Shown here in pieces: positions 26,165 through 35,248 of a stretch of 64,000 nucleotides of DNA (within the stretch, counting starts at the first letter, position 1; every line of letters starts with the position of its first letter). Origin of the DNA: Dinoroseobacter sp049800835 (GTDB lineage: Bacteria; Pseudomonadota; Alphaproteobacteria; Rhodobacterales; Rhodobacteraceae); contig NZ_JBNAFU010000004.1 in NCBI RefSeq assembly GCF_049800835.1, forward strand, positions 62,001 through 126,000, read 5' to 3'. The notes under the pieces were generated by a model that did no database searches, was not told the DNA's origin, and saw only the letters and a program-made list of their open reading frames with translations. Both the position numbers and the translations under genes were made by a program.

Positions 26165-26839
26165 CTAGTCGCGTGTGACCGGGCCAGTCGGCATAGCATC
26201 GAAGACCTGATGAAAGGTCCGGCGCAGCGCCACGTCGACATCCGCTATACCGACAGGGAGGCCGAGGTCGACGAGGCTGGTCACGCCATGTTCGGCGATC
26301 CCGCAGGGCACGATGCCGCTGAAGTGTTCCAGGTCCGGATCGACGTTGATCGACAGCCCATGCAGGCTGACCCAGCGCTTCAGCCGGATGCCAAGTGCCG
26401 CGATCTTGTCCTCGGCCAGCGCGCCGGATGCCGTGCGCGGTTTGTCCTCGCGTACCACCCAAACACCCACGCGCCCGGCGCGACGTTCGCCTTTGACGTT
26501 GAACTCCGCCAGAGTCGCAATCAGCCAGTCTTCGACTGCGCAAACAAACTTGCGCACATCGCGTCCCCGCTTGGTCAGGTCAAGCTGGATGTAGACCACC
26601 CTTTGACCCGGGCCGTGATAGGTGTATTGCCCACCGCGGCGTGTCGCGTAGACGGGAAACCGGTCCGGGTCGGTCAGATCGCTGGCGTCGGCAGAGGTGC
26701 CCGCGGTATAGAGCGGGGGGTGTTCCAGAAGCCAGATCAACTCATCCGCTTGACCGCGTGCAATCGCGTCGGCACGCGCCTCCATCTCGGCGAGCGCTTG
26801 CGGATAGTCCACCAACGTGTCGGATGTTCTCCATTCCAT
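26165..26839 (-). CDS. lipB: Octanoyl-[acyl carrier protein]:protein N-octanoyltransferase
   Basis: 224 residues with the LipB signatures: VDYPQALAEMEARAD, LLEHPPLYTAGTSA, the substrate-binding RRGGQYTYHGPGQ, the GRVGVWV strand and the catalytic Cys in FSGIVPCGIAEHGVTSL. LipB transfers octanoate from ACP to apo-lipoyl proteins; LipA then inserts sulfur. It is a single gene on the minus strand. About 280 bases separate its 3' end from ctaD. Confidence 0.97.
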   Translation of the reverse strand: MEWRTSDTLVDYPQALAEMEARADAIARGQADELIWLLEHPPLYTAGTSADASDLTDPDRFPVYATRRGGQYTYHGPGQRVVYIQLDLTKRGRDVRKFVCAVEDWLIATLAEFNVKGERRAGRVGVWVVREDKPRTASGALAEDKIAALGIRLKRWVSLHGLSINVDPDLEHFSGIVPCGIAEHGVTSLVDLGLPVGIADVDVALRRTFHQVFDAMPTGPVTRD

Positions 26840-27007
26840 ACAGGAACTCCCGTGTTATACCCGCAAATGGCTCATGGTTGCCCCAAGTGCAAGTGTGGAG
26901 CCGGATCAGAGGGGGCAGGACGTTGCGCTTGCGAATTCAAAGGGAACGCCAATTCCCTCTTCACAACCCGCAAAAGCCCGGTTAAAGACGCGCCACACCA
27001 GTCACGT

Positions 27008-27094
27008 GCGGTCGTGGCGGAATTGGTAGACGCGCAGCGTTGAGGTCGCTGTGGGGTAACACCCGTGCGAGTTCGAGTCTCGCCGACCGCACCA
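27008..27094 (+). tRNA. tRNA-Leu (anticodon GAG)
   Basis: An 87-base gene ending in encoded CCA. The acceptor stem GCGGTCG pairs with CGACCGC. The D-arm contains AATTGGTAGA, the anticodon loop reads TTGAGGT with GAG at 27042-27044, a long variable arm (GTGGGGTAACACCC) marks it as a class II tRNA, and the T-loop is GTTCGAGTC. GAG reads CUC/CUU leucine codons. It stands at the left edge of the SrfB/SrfC gene set; tRNAs are common insertion points, but no direct repeat of its 3' end is evident at the right edge. Confidence 0.97.
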
Positions 27095-27291
27095 TATTTC
27101 TTCCGAAAATGAAGTTGTTGCGAGCCCGCCGGGTTGTTTCCGGCTGCGGTCCTGTTGCTGCGCTCGCGGCGCAATTGATCGTCAAGACACAGTTCCGTGC
27201 GGGAAATCTCAAGGGTTTTCAAGGGAAAGCCCTAGACGAATCCGGTTCAAACCCAAATACTGTTGAGGAAATTGTTTTATGGGGGTTTGTA

Positions 27292-28653
27292 ATGCGTTTA
27301 CGCAATGCAGTTGCAACAGCCTGTGTTTTGACCATGGCGGCGACTCCTGCCGTCAAAGCGGATATTCATGGGGCAATTATCGGACTCGGAATTCTGGGGG
27401 CGATTGCCAACCAGAACAGCGGCAATCGCGGATCGTCATCGTCCAATCGCGGAAGCGGCGTCTCGCAGGCGCAGCGCCAACAGAACCGTGACGTGCAATC
27501 CGCACTCAACGGGTTTGGGTTTCCAGTCGGCACGGTCGACGGGGCACTCGGCCCGAGGTCGCGCGGTGCAATCGGAGATTACCAGCAATATATGGGGTAT
27601 CCCCGGACTGGCTACCTCGATGATCAGCAGCGCGGTTTCCTGCTTGAGTCGCACAACCGGATGCGGAACGGGGCCGGGCAGGCCTATCCGCAGGTCGTCG
27701 CGGCCGAAGGCACCAAGGGCCTGTTGAAGGCGTTCCGGGACCCGCAATGGGCGGCCCAATATGGCGCGACAAATTTCCCCGACCCGCAAGTGGCGCGCGG
27801 CACGCAGGTGCCTGGCCAGTATGGGGCTCCGGGAACTGTCGGCGTGCAGAACCCGGTGCCGAGCGCAATCCCGAGTGCGATCCCACCCGCGACCACGCAG
27901 GCAGCAGGTGCGGTGCCGCCAATCTCGATCCCGCCTATTCCCGGCGCGATCGGCCAGGTCAAGAAGAGCATGGCCGAACGGTGTGAGCTCGTTACGCTGA
28001 TGACGCAGACCAATCAGGGAGCTATCCAGGCTGCGGCCATGTCGGACCCGGATCAGGCGCTGAGCGAGAAGTTCTGCGAAGCGCGTGGGTACGCGATGTC
28101 GGTGGCGCAAAGCTATGCGGCACAGTTGCGGGTCAGTGATGATCAGTTGCTGAGCACCTGCACGCAGATCACCGAAGCCTTGGCCCCGGCACGCAACATG
28201 GTGGGCAGCGGCGGTGTCGAGGCCGTGTCGGCAGAGGTCACCAAGATCGGTCAGTCCATTGGCCTTGGGGATCCGGCAAACGCGGGCGCTTACGGGCAGC
28301 TTTGTCTCGGTATCGGATACCGCCAGGATGATGCGGACATGGCGTTGTCAGGTGCACTTCTGGCATTTTCTATTGGACAGATGCCTTATGGTGAGGTGAT
28401 GGCGCACCATTTGCGCGAAGGCTTTGGTTTGACCGCAAACGTTCCGAGCGCGGTGACATGGTATGACACAGCCCTCGGCGCGCTGGAGCAGAACGCGCAG
28501 CCTGCGTTCCTGCCATCACAATCTGCTGAGCGGGTGTCCGTGATGCGCGCGGCGCTCAAATCCGGTCGCTTGCAGGCGGTCGCAACCCCGGGCTTGCCAC
28601 CGGTCGTTCCCGCTGGTGGAGCGATTCCGGCACTGCCGGTGCTGCCCCAGTAG
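27292..28653 (+). CDS. Secreted peptidoglycan-binding-domain protein
   Basis: 453 residues. A signal peptide is clear (MRLRNAVATACVLTMAATPAVKA). A PG_binding_1-type domain lies at about residues 60-125 (NRDVQSALNGFGFPVGTVDG, GPRSRGAIGDYQQYMGYP, TGYLDDQQRGFLLE). A Pro/Ala-rich linker (about 180-215) follows, then a mostly helical C-terminal region of about 230 residues that I do not recognise. The start at 27292 gives the signal; the open frame upstream runs into the tRNA and is not coding. It probably anchors to peptidoglycan in the periplasm. It precedes the SrfB/SrfC set by 189 bases on the same strand and is likely part of it. Confidence 0.8.
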   Translation: MRLRNAVATACVLTMAATPAVKADIHGAIIGLGILGAIANQNSGNRGSSSSNRGSGVSQAQRQQNRDVQSALNGFGFPVGTVDGALGPRSRGAIGDYQQYMGYPRTGYLDDQQRGFLLESHNRMRNGAGQAYPQVVAAEGTKGLLKAFRDPQWAAQYGATNFPDPQVARGTQVPGQYGAPGTVGVQNPVPSAIPSAIPPATTQAAGAVPPISIPPIPGAIGQVKKSMAERCELVTLMTQTNQGAIQAAAMSDPDQALSEKFCEARGYAMSVAQSYAAQLRVSDDQLLSTCTQITEALAPARNMVGSGGVEAVSAEVTKIGQSIGLGDPANAGAYGQLCLGIGYRQDDADMALSGALLAFSIGQMPYGEVMAHHLREGFGLTANVPSAVTWYDTALGALEQNAQPAFLPSQSAERVSVMRAALKSGRLQAVATPGLPPVVPAGGAIPALPVLPQ

Positions 28654-28842
28654 ACTGACGCGGCGCGCTTCGGCGTCAGCCGGAGCGGCGTGGAAAGATG
28701 GACCTGCCCCAGATGCGGGGCCGGTCCGCCGACAAGACCGGAAGTTTTCTAGTGATAATTACAAGCGCGGCGGCGGGATTATCGAGGAGCGGGCGAAAGA
28801 CCCCCGCACTGACCGAACAGGCGCGCATACAGGGACGGTGCG

Positions 28843-30813
28843 ATGGCTGACTTTTTCTTGTTGAAGACGCCTCTGGCGTTGGAAAACTGCCTGTCCCACG
28901 ATGGCCAACTCGTGCTTGAACAGCATCAGGCGCTGAGCGCGGCCCTCGGCGCGGTTTCCCCTGGGGCCGAAGCGCTGTTCGCGGAACCTCTGATCAGCCG
29001 CGGCAATGACCAGGCGGCAGCTTCTGTGTCATGGTATGCCGATGCCGACGGCAAGCCCGTGCCGTTGGACCGGCTGGATGGTGCAGCGCGCTCCAACGTC
29101 ATCGACGCCTTGCGGGCGCGCCTCGGTCCGCTCACCGACCATCTGGATGATCCCGAGCATGGTGCGCTTCTGTCCCGCGCGCTCTACACTCTTGATGCCG
29201 GGTCAATCACGTCCGTTGCCGGTCAGCCGGTCATTCTGAATTGGGGCATGCTCCCCGAAGGACTGGAGCGGGACCGCAGCGCGCGCGCGAAGCACTTCTC
29301 GGGAACCCTTGGCGCCTACCTTGATCTGCCAGCCCCTCCACCGCTTGGCCCGTCGGAGGCGCGCAGCTACCGAGAGAAACTGGTCGGCGGCGCCGAAAGT
29401 TCCGGCGGCACACCAGTTGCTGCGCCTGCTGCGGCCGCGGCCGCAATTGGCGCGGGTGCTGCCGCCGCAGGCGCGAGCGCTGCGGGGGCATCGCCACCCC
29501 CACCAGATCAACCCGGCGGCAGCGCCCCGACCTCACCACCCCCGGCGGATCGCCGCGCCGGACCAGGGGGCTGGATCCCGCTTGCGGTGCTGACGTTGCT
29601 CGCCCTTGCGGTGCTGATTTGGCTGCTCATCCCGGGTGTGCGCCTTTTCCCGGACGATCCGGGCGATCAGGCGATTTCGGACGAGGCCGCCGTTGCGCTG
29701 GCGCAGGACGTGAACCGCGCGCTGGAGGAACGCCTAGCGGGTTTGCAGGGCGCGCTTGAGGGGGCGCAATGCCGCGCAGACGGCACTTTGTTGATGCCGG
29801 ACGGAATGACGATAGAAGGGCTCCTTCCACCTGATCCCCGTGATCCAAATGATCGGGCCGGGGCGATCCGCCCTGCCGATCCGACGCCCATTTTGCCCCC
29901 GGATCCGGAACGTATCGCCCCTCCGGGTGTGACGGAAGGCAGTCTCGATACGGGGAATCTGCTGGCCTTGATCGAAAGCCGTACCGCTCTGGTAATCGCG
30001 GTCAGCCCGTCCGGGATGGGGCTTGGGACTGGGTTCTTTGTCGCGCCCGATCTGCTTGTGACCAACTTCCATGTCATCGAAGGCGCGCCCAATGACAGTA
30101 TTTTCGTGACAAACGAAGCGTTGGGCGAATTGCGCGGCGCTGAGGTGCTCAGCGCGCTTGGCCCTCTGGACCGGACGGGGGGCGATTTTGCCCTGTTGCG
30201 CGTGCCCGGTGCGAACTCTCCGGCATTCGATATTCTGAGACCGACCGAAAGTCTCCGGCTGCAAAACGTCATTGCTGCGGGCTATCCGGGCGACTTGATG
30301 CGAACCGATACGGAATTCGCGCAGTTGCGCAATGGTGATCTGAGCGCGGTACCCGCACTGGCCGTCACCGATGGGTCTGTAAGCGTTGAACAGACCATGG
30401 CGCCACGGCAAACCGATGTTGTCGTACACTCCGCCCCCATTTCCACCGGGAATTCTGGCGGGCCACTGATCGACACCTGTGGGCGGGTCGTGGGCGTGAA
30501 TACCTTTGTCGTGCAGGGTCCTCTCAGAAATCTGAACTTCGCACTGGCAAGCTCCGAACTGTTGGGCTTCCTGCAATCCGCGGGCGCTTTGCCGAACGTG
30601 GTATCCCAACCCTGCCGCCCGCAAGTGGCGCGGCCGTCACCTCCTCCGGCGGAGGTTGCGGCCGCCCCTGCGGGCGCGGCGACGGCGACTCCGGTTCCTG
30701 CTTTGCCTGCGCCGACCCCTACGCCAGAGGCGACACCGGTTCCTGCGCCGGCGCAACAGGGCGGGACGTCGCAAATCCCGGCGCTGCCGCCGCTGCAAGT
30801 TCCCGTCGAGTAG
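28843..30813 (+). CDS. Membrane-anchored trypsin-like protease with SrfA-like N-terminal domain
   Basis: 656 residues in three parts. Residues about 1-170 are a cytoplasmic domain shared with the next gene (ALFAEP, SWYADADGKPVPLDRL, DALRARLGPL, LLSRALYTLD, QPVILNWGMLP). A disordered Ala/Pro linker leads to one TM helix (about 245-267, WIPLAVLTLLALAVLIWLLI). The periplasmic part is a trypsin/HtrA-fold protease with His in VTNFHVIEG (about 408), Asp in GGDFALLRV (about 447) and Ser in TGNSGGPLID (about 537), so the catalytic triad is complete. The Pro/Ala-rich tail runs from about 590 to the end, with no PDZ domain. It is 9 bases before the next gene. I infer N-in, C-out topology. Confidence 0.85.
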   Translation: MADFFLLKTPLALENCLSHDGQLVLEQHQALSAALGAVSPGAEALFAEPLISRGNDQAAASVSWYADADGKPVPLDRLDGAARSNVIDALRARLGPLTDHLDDPEHGALLSRALYTLDAGSITSVAGQPVILNWGMLPEGLERDRSARAKHFSGTLGAYLDLPAPPPLGPSEARSYREKLVGGAESSGGTPVAAPAAAAAAIGAGAAAAGASAAGASPPPPDQPGGSAPTSPPPADRRAGPGGWIPLAVLTLLALAVLIWLLIPGVRLFPDDPGDQAISDEAAVALAQDVNRALEERLAGLQGALEGAQCRADGTLLMPDGMTIEGLLPPDPRDPNDRAGAIRPADPTPILPPDPERIAPPGVTEGSLDTGNLLALIESRTALVIAVSPSGMGLGTGFFVAPDLLVTNFHVIEGAPNDSIFVTNEALGELRGAEVLSALGPLDRTGGDFALLRVPGANSPAFDILRPTESLRLQNVIAAGYPGDLMRTDTEFAQLRNGDLSAVPALAVTDGSVSVEQTMAPRQTDVVVHSAPISTGNSGGPLIDTCGRVVGVNTFVVQGPLRNLNFALASSELLGFLQSAGALPNVVSQPCRPQVARPSPPPAEVAAAPAGAATATPVPALPAPTPTPEATPVPAPAQQGGTSQIPALPPLQVPVE

Positions 30814-30822
30814 GCCGGTCGC

Positions 30823-32091
30823 ATGTCGGATCCGCTACTGACGAACAGTTCCATCGAAGGGCTGCGCCCACTGGGGACGCCGCCACAAAGATCGTATGAG
30901 TTGATCACGGGGACAGTCCGCGGTCAGCTCAGCGAGGCCCACGCAGCGCTGTTCGCTGAACCCGTTGCGACCCAGTTCGGCGATCGTTTCGACTGGTATC
31001 CGGCGGTTGAAGGCAAGGCGAGGCCCTTGTCCGCGCTGCCGGAGGAGGAACAGGACGCGATCACCGCACGGATAGACGCGCTGAGCCGCGATATTCGCGC
31101 CATGGCGCAAGGCTTTTCCGATAGCGATCTTGCAGAAGAACAACGTCTTGGGGAAGCGCTTGAAAACGCGCTGAACTATCCCGGAGCGGACTGGATTTTC
31201 GTTATCGACACCGGGGATGGGCCGCCGCAACCCGTGCTCGTGAACTGGGCCTGGGTCGAAGACAAGCAGACAACTGTTCAGGGCACGCTCAAGGCCAAGG
31301 ATACCCGGACGCCACCCAAGCCTGCACCGGTCGCTCCGACTACGGTTACTGCAGCCGGGGCGAGGGCGCAGGCGGCGGCTGCGCGGCGTGACGGGCCCCG
31401 GACCATCCCCATGTGGCTTTTCTGGCTGTGGTGGCTTGTGCTGGCGGTTCTGCTCGCGGCGATATTCTGGTTGATGGTCCCAGCTTGCGGTGTCCGCACC
31501 CCATTCCTTCTGTCCAACTGCCCGACCCCGGCCGAGGCGAGCGAGGACAGCCGTCGCACCGCGGAGTTGCAGGACCAGATTGCAGCGTTGGAACGCGAGA
31601 TTGGCGTTCTGGACCGTGCATGCCAGCCCGACCCGTTCGACACGGCGCAGGTTCCACCATTTCCGGCCAGACCAGCCCCCGTTCCGCAATCGCTGCCGGA
31701 CATCGATGCGCGGCGCGAGCGGGCCGGGGCCGAACTGGGCGACCTGACGTTCACTCTGGCATGGGACAATGCCGATGACATCGACCTGTACGTGACCTGT
31801 CCGGCAGGTGTGACGGTCTCTCACCTGCTGCGGGCGGGGTGCAACGGCCAGATCGATGTGGACAGCAATGTCGGTACGCCGGTGCCGCAACCGGTGGAGA
31901 ACACCTTCTTTACCGATCCGCTGGCTGGAACCTATACCGTGCGCGTTCACCTCTATGCATCGCGCACCGGTGGCGCGGACGCGCCCTTTACCTTGCAAAT
32001 TCGCGCGGGCGACAGGGTTGAAAACCTGACAGGTATCGTTTCAGGTCAATCCAGAGAATGGACCTTTTCCTACGTATTCGGGGGACAATAA
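30823..32091 (+). CDS. SrfA-like bitopic protein with C-terminal DUF2135/YfaP-like domain
   Basis: 422 residues. The N-terminal domain (about 20-160) matches that of the preceding protease (ALFAEPVATQFGDRFDWYPA; LSALPEEEQDAI; PVLVNWAWVED); the DWYP/WYA pattern recalls Salmonella-type SrfA. One TM helix lies near 197-218 (WLFWLWWLVLAVLLAAIFWL), then a CGVRTPF-x-CP motif, a coiled coil (RRTAELQDQIAALEREIGVL), and a beta-sandwich C-terminal domain (LTFTLAWDNADDIDLYVTCP; GTYTVRVHLYAS) like DUF2135/YfaP. The stop TAA shares its last base with the srfB ATG. I take it as the membrane partner of SrfB. Confidence 0.82.
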   Translation: MSDPLLTNSSIEGLRPLGTPPQRSYELITGTVRGQLSEAHAALFAEPVATQFGDRFDWYPAVEGKARPLSALPEEEQDAITARIDALSRDIRAMAQGFSDSDLAEEQRLGEALENALNYPGADWIFVIDTGDGPPQPVLVNWAWVEDKQTTVQGTLKAKDTRTPPKPAPVAPTTVTAAGARAQAAAARRDGPRTIPMWLFWLWWLVLAVLLAAIFWLMVPACGVRTPFLLSNCPTPAEASEDSRRTAELQDQIAALEREIGVLDRACQPDPFDTAQVPPFPARPAPVPQSLPDIDARRERAGAELGDLTFTLAWDNADDIDLYVTCPAGVTVSHLLRAGCNGQIDVDSNVGTPVPQPVENTFFTDPLAGTYTVRVHLYASRTGGADAPFTLQIRAGDRVENLTGIVSGQSREWTFSYVFGGQ

Positions 32092-35000
32092 TGCTGCAAG
32101 ACCGCGCCAAGCGGCTGAGAAAGCTGGTTAATCTGGGAGACGAGGTCACACTGGTGCCTTACTCGGGCATTCAAATCCTCGATTTCGGTTTCGATATCAA
32201 CGCGTTGGACATCCGGTCCTTCAGGTTCATCGAGCGCCCCGAAGCAGGTGCATCTGAGACGCATCGCACGCTGTATCCTCTGACCGGAGACGCGGACAAG
32301 GACAGCGAGATCCTCGAAGGGGTGACGTCGGACGATACCGAATACTCCGTCCGTCCTGTCGCCGCGCTTGAACCGTTCCTGGAAAAATGGGTGCCGGTGC
32401 CTGTGCTTCGACTCAAGAACCAGCGCGGGGCCGGTGGCGAAGAACTCTACGATGCCGGGCCTTCAAGTTGGGCACGGATGCGCACGGTCGAATTGGCCGA
32501 GCCGGACGCGGATACCGGACATACCCACCGGGTCCAGATCGCGCTCGACACAGCCTTGACCGATCAGGATCAAAGCCATCACTACGTCGCTCCCGAACGA
32601 GCGGACAGTGAAAAGCCGCGCGAGTTCAGGCTGGTCTCCGATCCGGCATCGATGAGCTGGTTCCTGCAACGGCTCGAAGCGGATGACGAAGGAAACGCTC
32701 TGGACTTGCAGCTTTGGGTCTCGGACTGGCTGAAGGAGATGTTTCTGGACTTCAAACGCGCCGAGCGTCCGGGGCGCGCGATTTCCGAGGAAAACCTGCC
32801 CTACATGTTCGAGCACTGGGCGCGGTACCTTTCTTATCTGCGGTTGATCGAACGCGCGGTGGCTCCGCCAAAGATGCGGTTTGCGAACACCGTGGCGCAG
32901 CGCGATGCCGTGACGCCGGTTAAGGTGGACCTGGTGCTGGATATCGGCAACTCACGCACCTGTGGCATTCTGATTGAACGGTTTCCCGGGGACACTCGGG
33001 TCGATCTGGCGCGGTCTTTCCCGTTGGAAATCCGTGATCTGTCACGTCCCGAGTATTTCTACTCCGGCCTGTTCGAGAGCCGCGTGGAATTTGCCGACCT
33101 GCGGTTCGGCGACGAACGCTACGCCTCGCGGTCGGGTCGTCGGAATGCGTTCATGTGGCCGAGCTTCGTGCGTATGGGGCCCGAGGCGATGCGCCTTGTT
33201 CAGTCGGAGGAGGGGACAGAGACCCTGTCCGGACTGTCCTCGCCAAAGCGGTACCTGTGGGATGACACGGCGGTTCAGCAGGACTGGCGCTTCCACAACC
33301 ACTTCGATCCGAACAATCTGCCGCGTCCGGTGCGGGCGGCGATGCGCCACCTGAACGAGGCGGGCGACGTTCTGGTTCAGATCAAACAGGAGATCAGCGA
33401 CAAGCTGCGCGTTCCGAAAAAGGGCGTTCCGATGACCCCGGCAATCCGGCCAAGGTTTTCACGCTCATCGTTGTTCGGGTTCATGCTTGCAGAGGTGATC
33501 GCCCATGCGATGGTGCAGATCAACGATCCCGCATCCCGGTCCCGGCGACCGCAATCGGACCTGCCCAGGTTCCTCAACCGGATCATCCTGAGCCTGCCGA
33601 CTGCCACGTCGGTGCAGGAGCAGGCGATGATCCGGTCGCGGGTTCAGGGGGCGATGACGCTGGTAAAGGAGATGCTCGGGATCAAGGACGGGTCCAGCAC
33701 GATTGCCGTATCCGAGAAACCCGAATTGCTGGTCGACTGGGACGAGGCAAGCTGCACGCAGTTGGTTTATCTCTACTCCGAGGTCACGCAGAAGTTCGAA
33801 GGGCGGATTGATACATTCCTCGATCTGAAGGGGAAACCGCGCAAAGGTCCCGACGGTGCGGAGGCAGCATCGCTCAGGCTGGCCTGCATCGATGTTGGCG
33901 GCGGGACGACCGACTTGATGATCACGACCTATCGGGGTGAGGACAACAAGGTTCTGCATCCTGAACAGACGTTCCGCGAAGGGTTCCGTGTCGCCGGCGA
34001 TGATCTTGTCCATCGGGTGATCAGTGCAATTGTGCTTCCGCGTTTGGAAGATGCCGTGACCGAAGGCGGCGGCCGTTTCGTGGCGGAGCGGATGCGTGAG
34101 CTTTTCGGTGGTGACATCGGCGGTCAGGAACAGCAGACCGTGCAACGGCGGCGGCAATTTTCTGTCCGGGTTTTGGTGCCCTTGGCTGAAGCGATCCTGT
34201 CGCGCTGCGAGGACGTGGAGGAAGCGGACCGTATCGACGTGCCTGTTGCGGAAATTCTTGGTTTGATCCCTACGCCCGACGCGCCCCTTGACGGTGAAGA
34301 CCAGCCGGACTCCGAGGAAGCCGAAGTCGAGATCAAGCCGAAGGTTACGGACGATATCCTCGATTATCTGGAAAAACCCGCAGCGCAGTGCGGCGCCGAA
34401 GGATGGCGCCTTGCGGACGTGACGCTCAGCGTCAGTCGCGAAGACCTTGATGCGATCGCGCGTGAGGTATTCCAGAAGGTGCTGGGTAACATGTGCGAGG
34501 TGATCGATCACCTCGGCTGCGATGTCGTGCTGCTGACCGGGCGGCCGTCGCGCTTGCCGGCCGTGCGCGCGATTGTCGAAGAGATGCTGGTGGTGCCACC
34601 GCATCGCCTGATCTCCATGCACCGGTACAAGACGGGCAACTGGTATCCGTTCCGCGACCCGGTGTCCCAGCGGGTCGGCGACCCGAAGTCGACAGTGGCT
34701 GTGGGTGGCATGCTGATCGCACTCAGCGAGAGCCAGATTCCGAATTTCAAGGTCACGACCGGCGCGTTTCAGATGAAATCCACCGCGCGTTTTGTCGGAG
34801 AGATGGACACGAACGGGCAGATCCCCGAACACCGCATCCTGTTCGAGGATATCGATCTGGACGCCAAGAAAACGGCGCAGGACCCGACCGCGATGATCAA
34901 GATGTACTCGCCCGTATTCATAGGGTCGCGGCAACTGCCGCTGGAGCGGTGGACGACGACGCCGCTCTACCGGCTCGACTTTGCCAATTCGTCGATCGAG

Positions 35001-35231
35001 GGGCGCAAGAAACCCTTGCAGATCGAGTTGGTGCGCGAAGACGATGATGTGGACGAAGCCGAGACCTCGCTGGAAAAACTGCGCCGTGAACGTGTGCGGG
35101 AGGTGTTCCGCGTGGATGGTGTGGAAGATGCCGAGGGCAACATGATGCGCAACGAGGATGTCGTGTTGTCCTTGCATACGCTTGGGTTTGAAGACGAGTA
35201 TTGGCTCGATACCGGCGTGTTCCGGATTTGA
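32091..35231 (+). CDS. srfB: SrfB-family actin/Hsp70-like ATPase
   Basis: 1046 residues. It matches the virulence-factor SrfB family in length and content. The ASKHA nucleotide fold is visible. Phosphate-1 loop VLDIGNSRTCG is near residue 283, phosphate-2 loop CIDVGGGTTDLMITTYRG near 600, and an adenosine-type motif VVLLTGRPSRLPAV near 813. An acidic stretch (about 725-745) interrupts the second half. No signal or TM, so it is cytoplasmic. The start at 32091 is chosen because it overlaps the previous stop by one base. In Salmonella, srfABC was found as an SsrB-regulated set, but its biochemical role is unclear. Here it is likely the ATP-driven core of the cluster. Confidence 0.88.
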   Translation: MLQDRAKRLRKLVNLGDEVTLVPYSGIQILDFGFDINALDIRSFRFIERPEAGASETHRTLYPLTGDADKDSEILEGVTSDDTEYSVRPVAALEPFLEKWVPVPVLRLKNQRGAGGEELYDAGPSSWARMRTVELAEPDADTGHTHRVQIALDTALTDQDQSHHYVAPERADSEKPREFRLVSDPASMSWFLQRLEADDEGNALDLQLWVSDWLKEMFLDFKRAERPGRAISEENLPYMFEHWARYLSYLRLIERAVAPPKMRFANTVAQRDAVTPVKVDLVLDIGNSRTCGILIERFPGDTRVDLARSFPLEIRDLSRPEYFYSGLFESRVEFADLRFGDERYASRSGRRNAFMWPSFVRMGPEAMRLVQSEEGTETLSGLSSPKRYLWDDTAVQQDWRFHNHFDPNNLPRPVRAAMRHLNEAGDVLVQIKQEISDKLRVPKKGVPMTPAIRPRFSRSSLFGFMLAEVIAHAMVQINDPASRSRRPQSDLPRFLNRIILSLPTATSVQEQAMIRSRVQGAMTLVKEMLGIKDGSSTIAVSEKPELLVDWDEASCTQLVYLYSEVTQKFEGRIDTFLDLKGKPRKGPDGAEAASLRLACIDVGGGTTDLMITTYRGEDNKVLHPEQTFREGFRVAGDDLVHRVISAIVLPRLEDAVTEGGGRFVAERMRELFGGDIGGQEQQTVQRRRQFSVRVLVPLAEAILSRCEDVEEADRIDVPVAEILGLIPTPDAPLDGEDQPDSEEAEVEIKPKVTDDILDYLEKPAAQCGAEGWRLADVTLSVSREDLDAIAREVFQKVLGNMCEVIDHLGCDVVLLTGRPSRLPAVRAIVEEMLVVPPHRLISMHRYKTGNWYPFRDPVSQRVGDPKSTVAVGGMLIALSESQIPNFKVTTGAFQMKSTARFVGEMDTNGQIPEHRILFEDIDLDAKKTAQDPTAMIKMYSPVFIGSRQLPLERWTTTPLYRLDFANSSIEGRKKPLQIELVREDDDVDEAETSLEKLRRERVREVFRVDGVEDAEGNMMRNEDVVLSLHTLGFEDEYWLDTGVFRI

Positions 35232-35248
35232 GTGCGGGGAATTTAGAC

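Noticed and set aside
33465..35177. Long minus-strand open frame (570 codons) opposite srfB
   Set aside because: It is antisense to a gene with clear family motifs; its translation is rich in Arg/His/Gln and low in coherent hydrophobic pattern, as expected for a shadow frame in GC-rich DNA.
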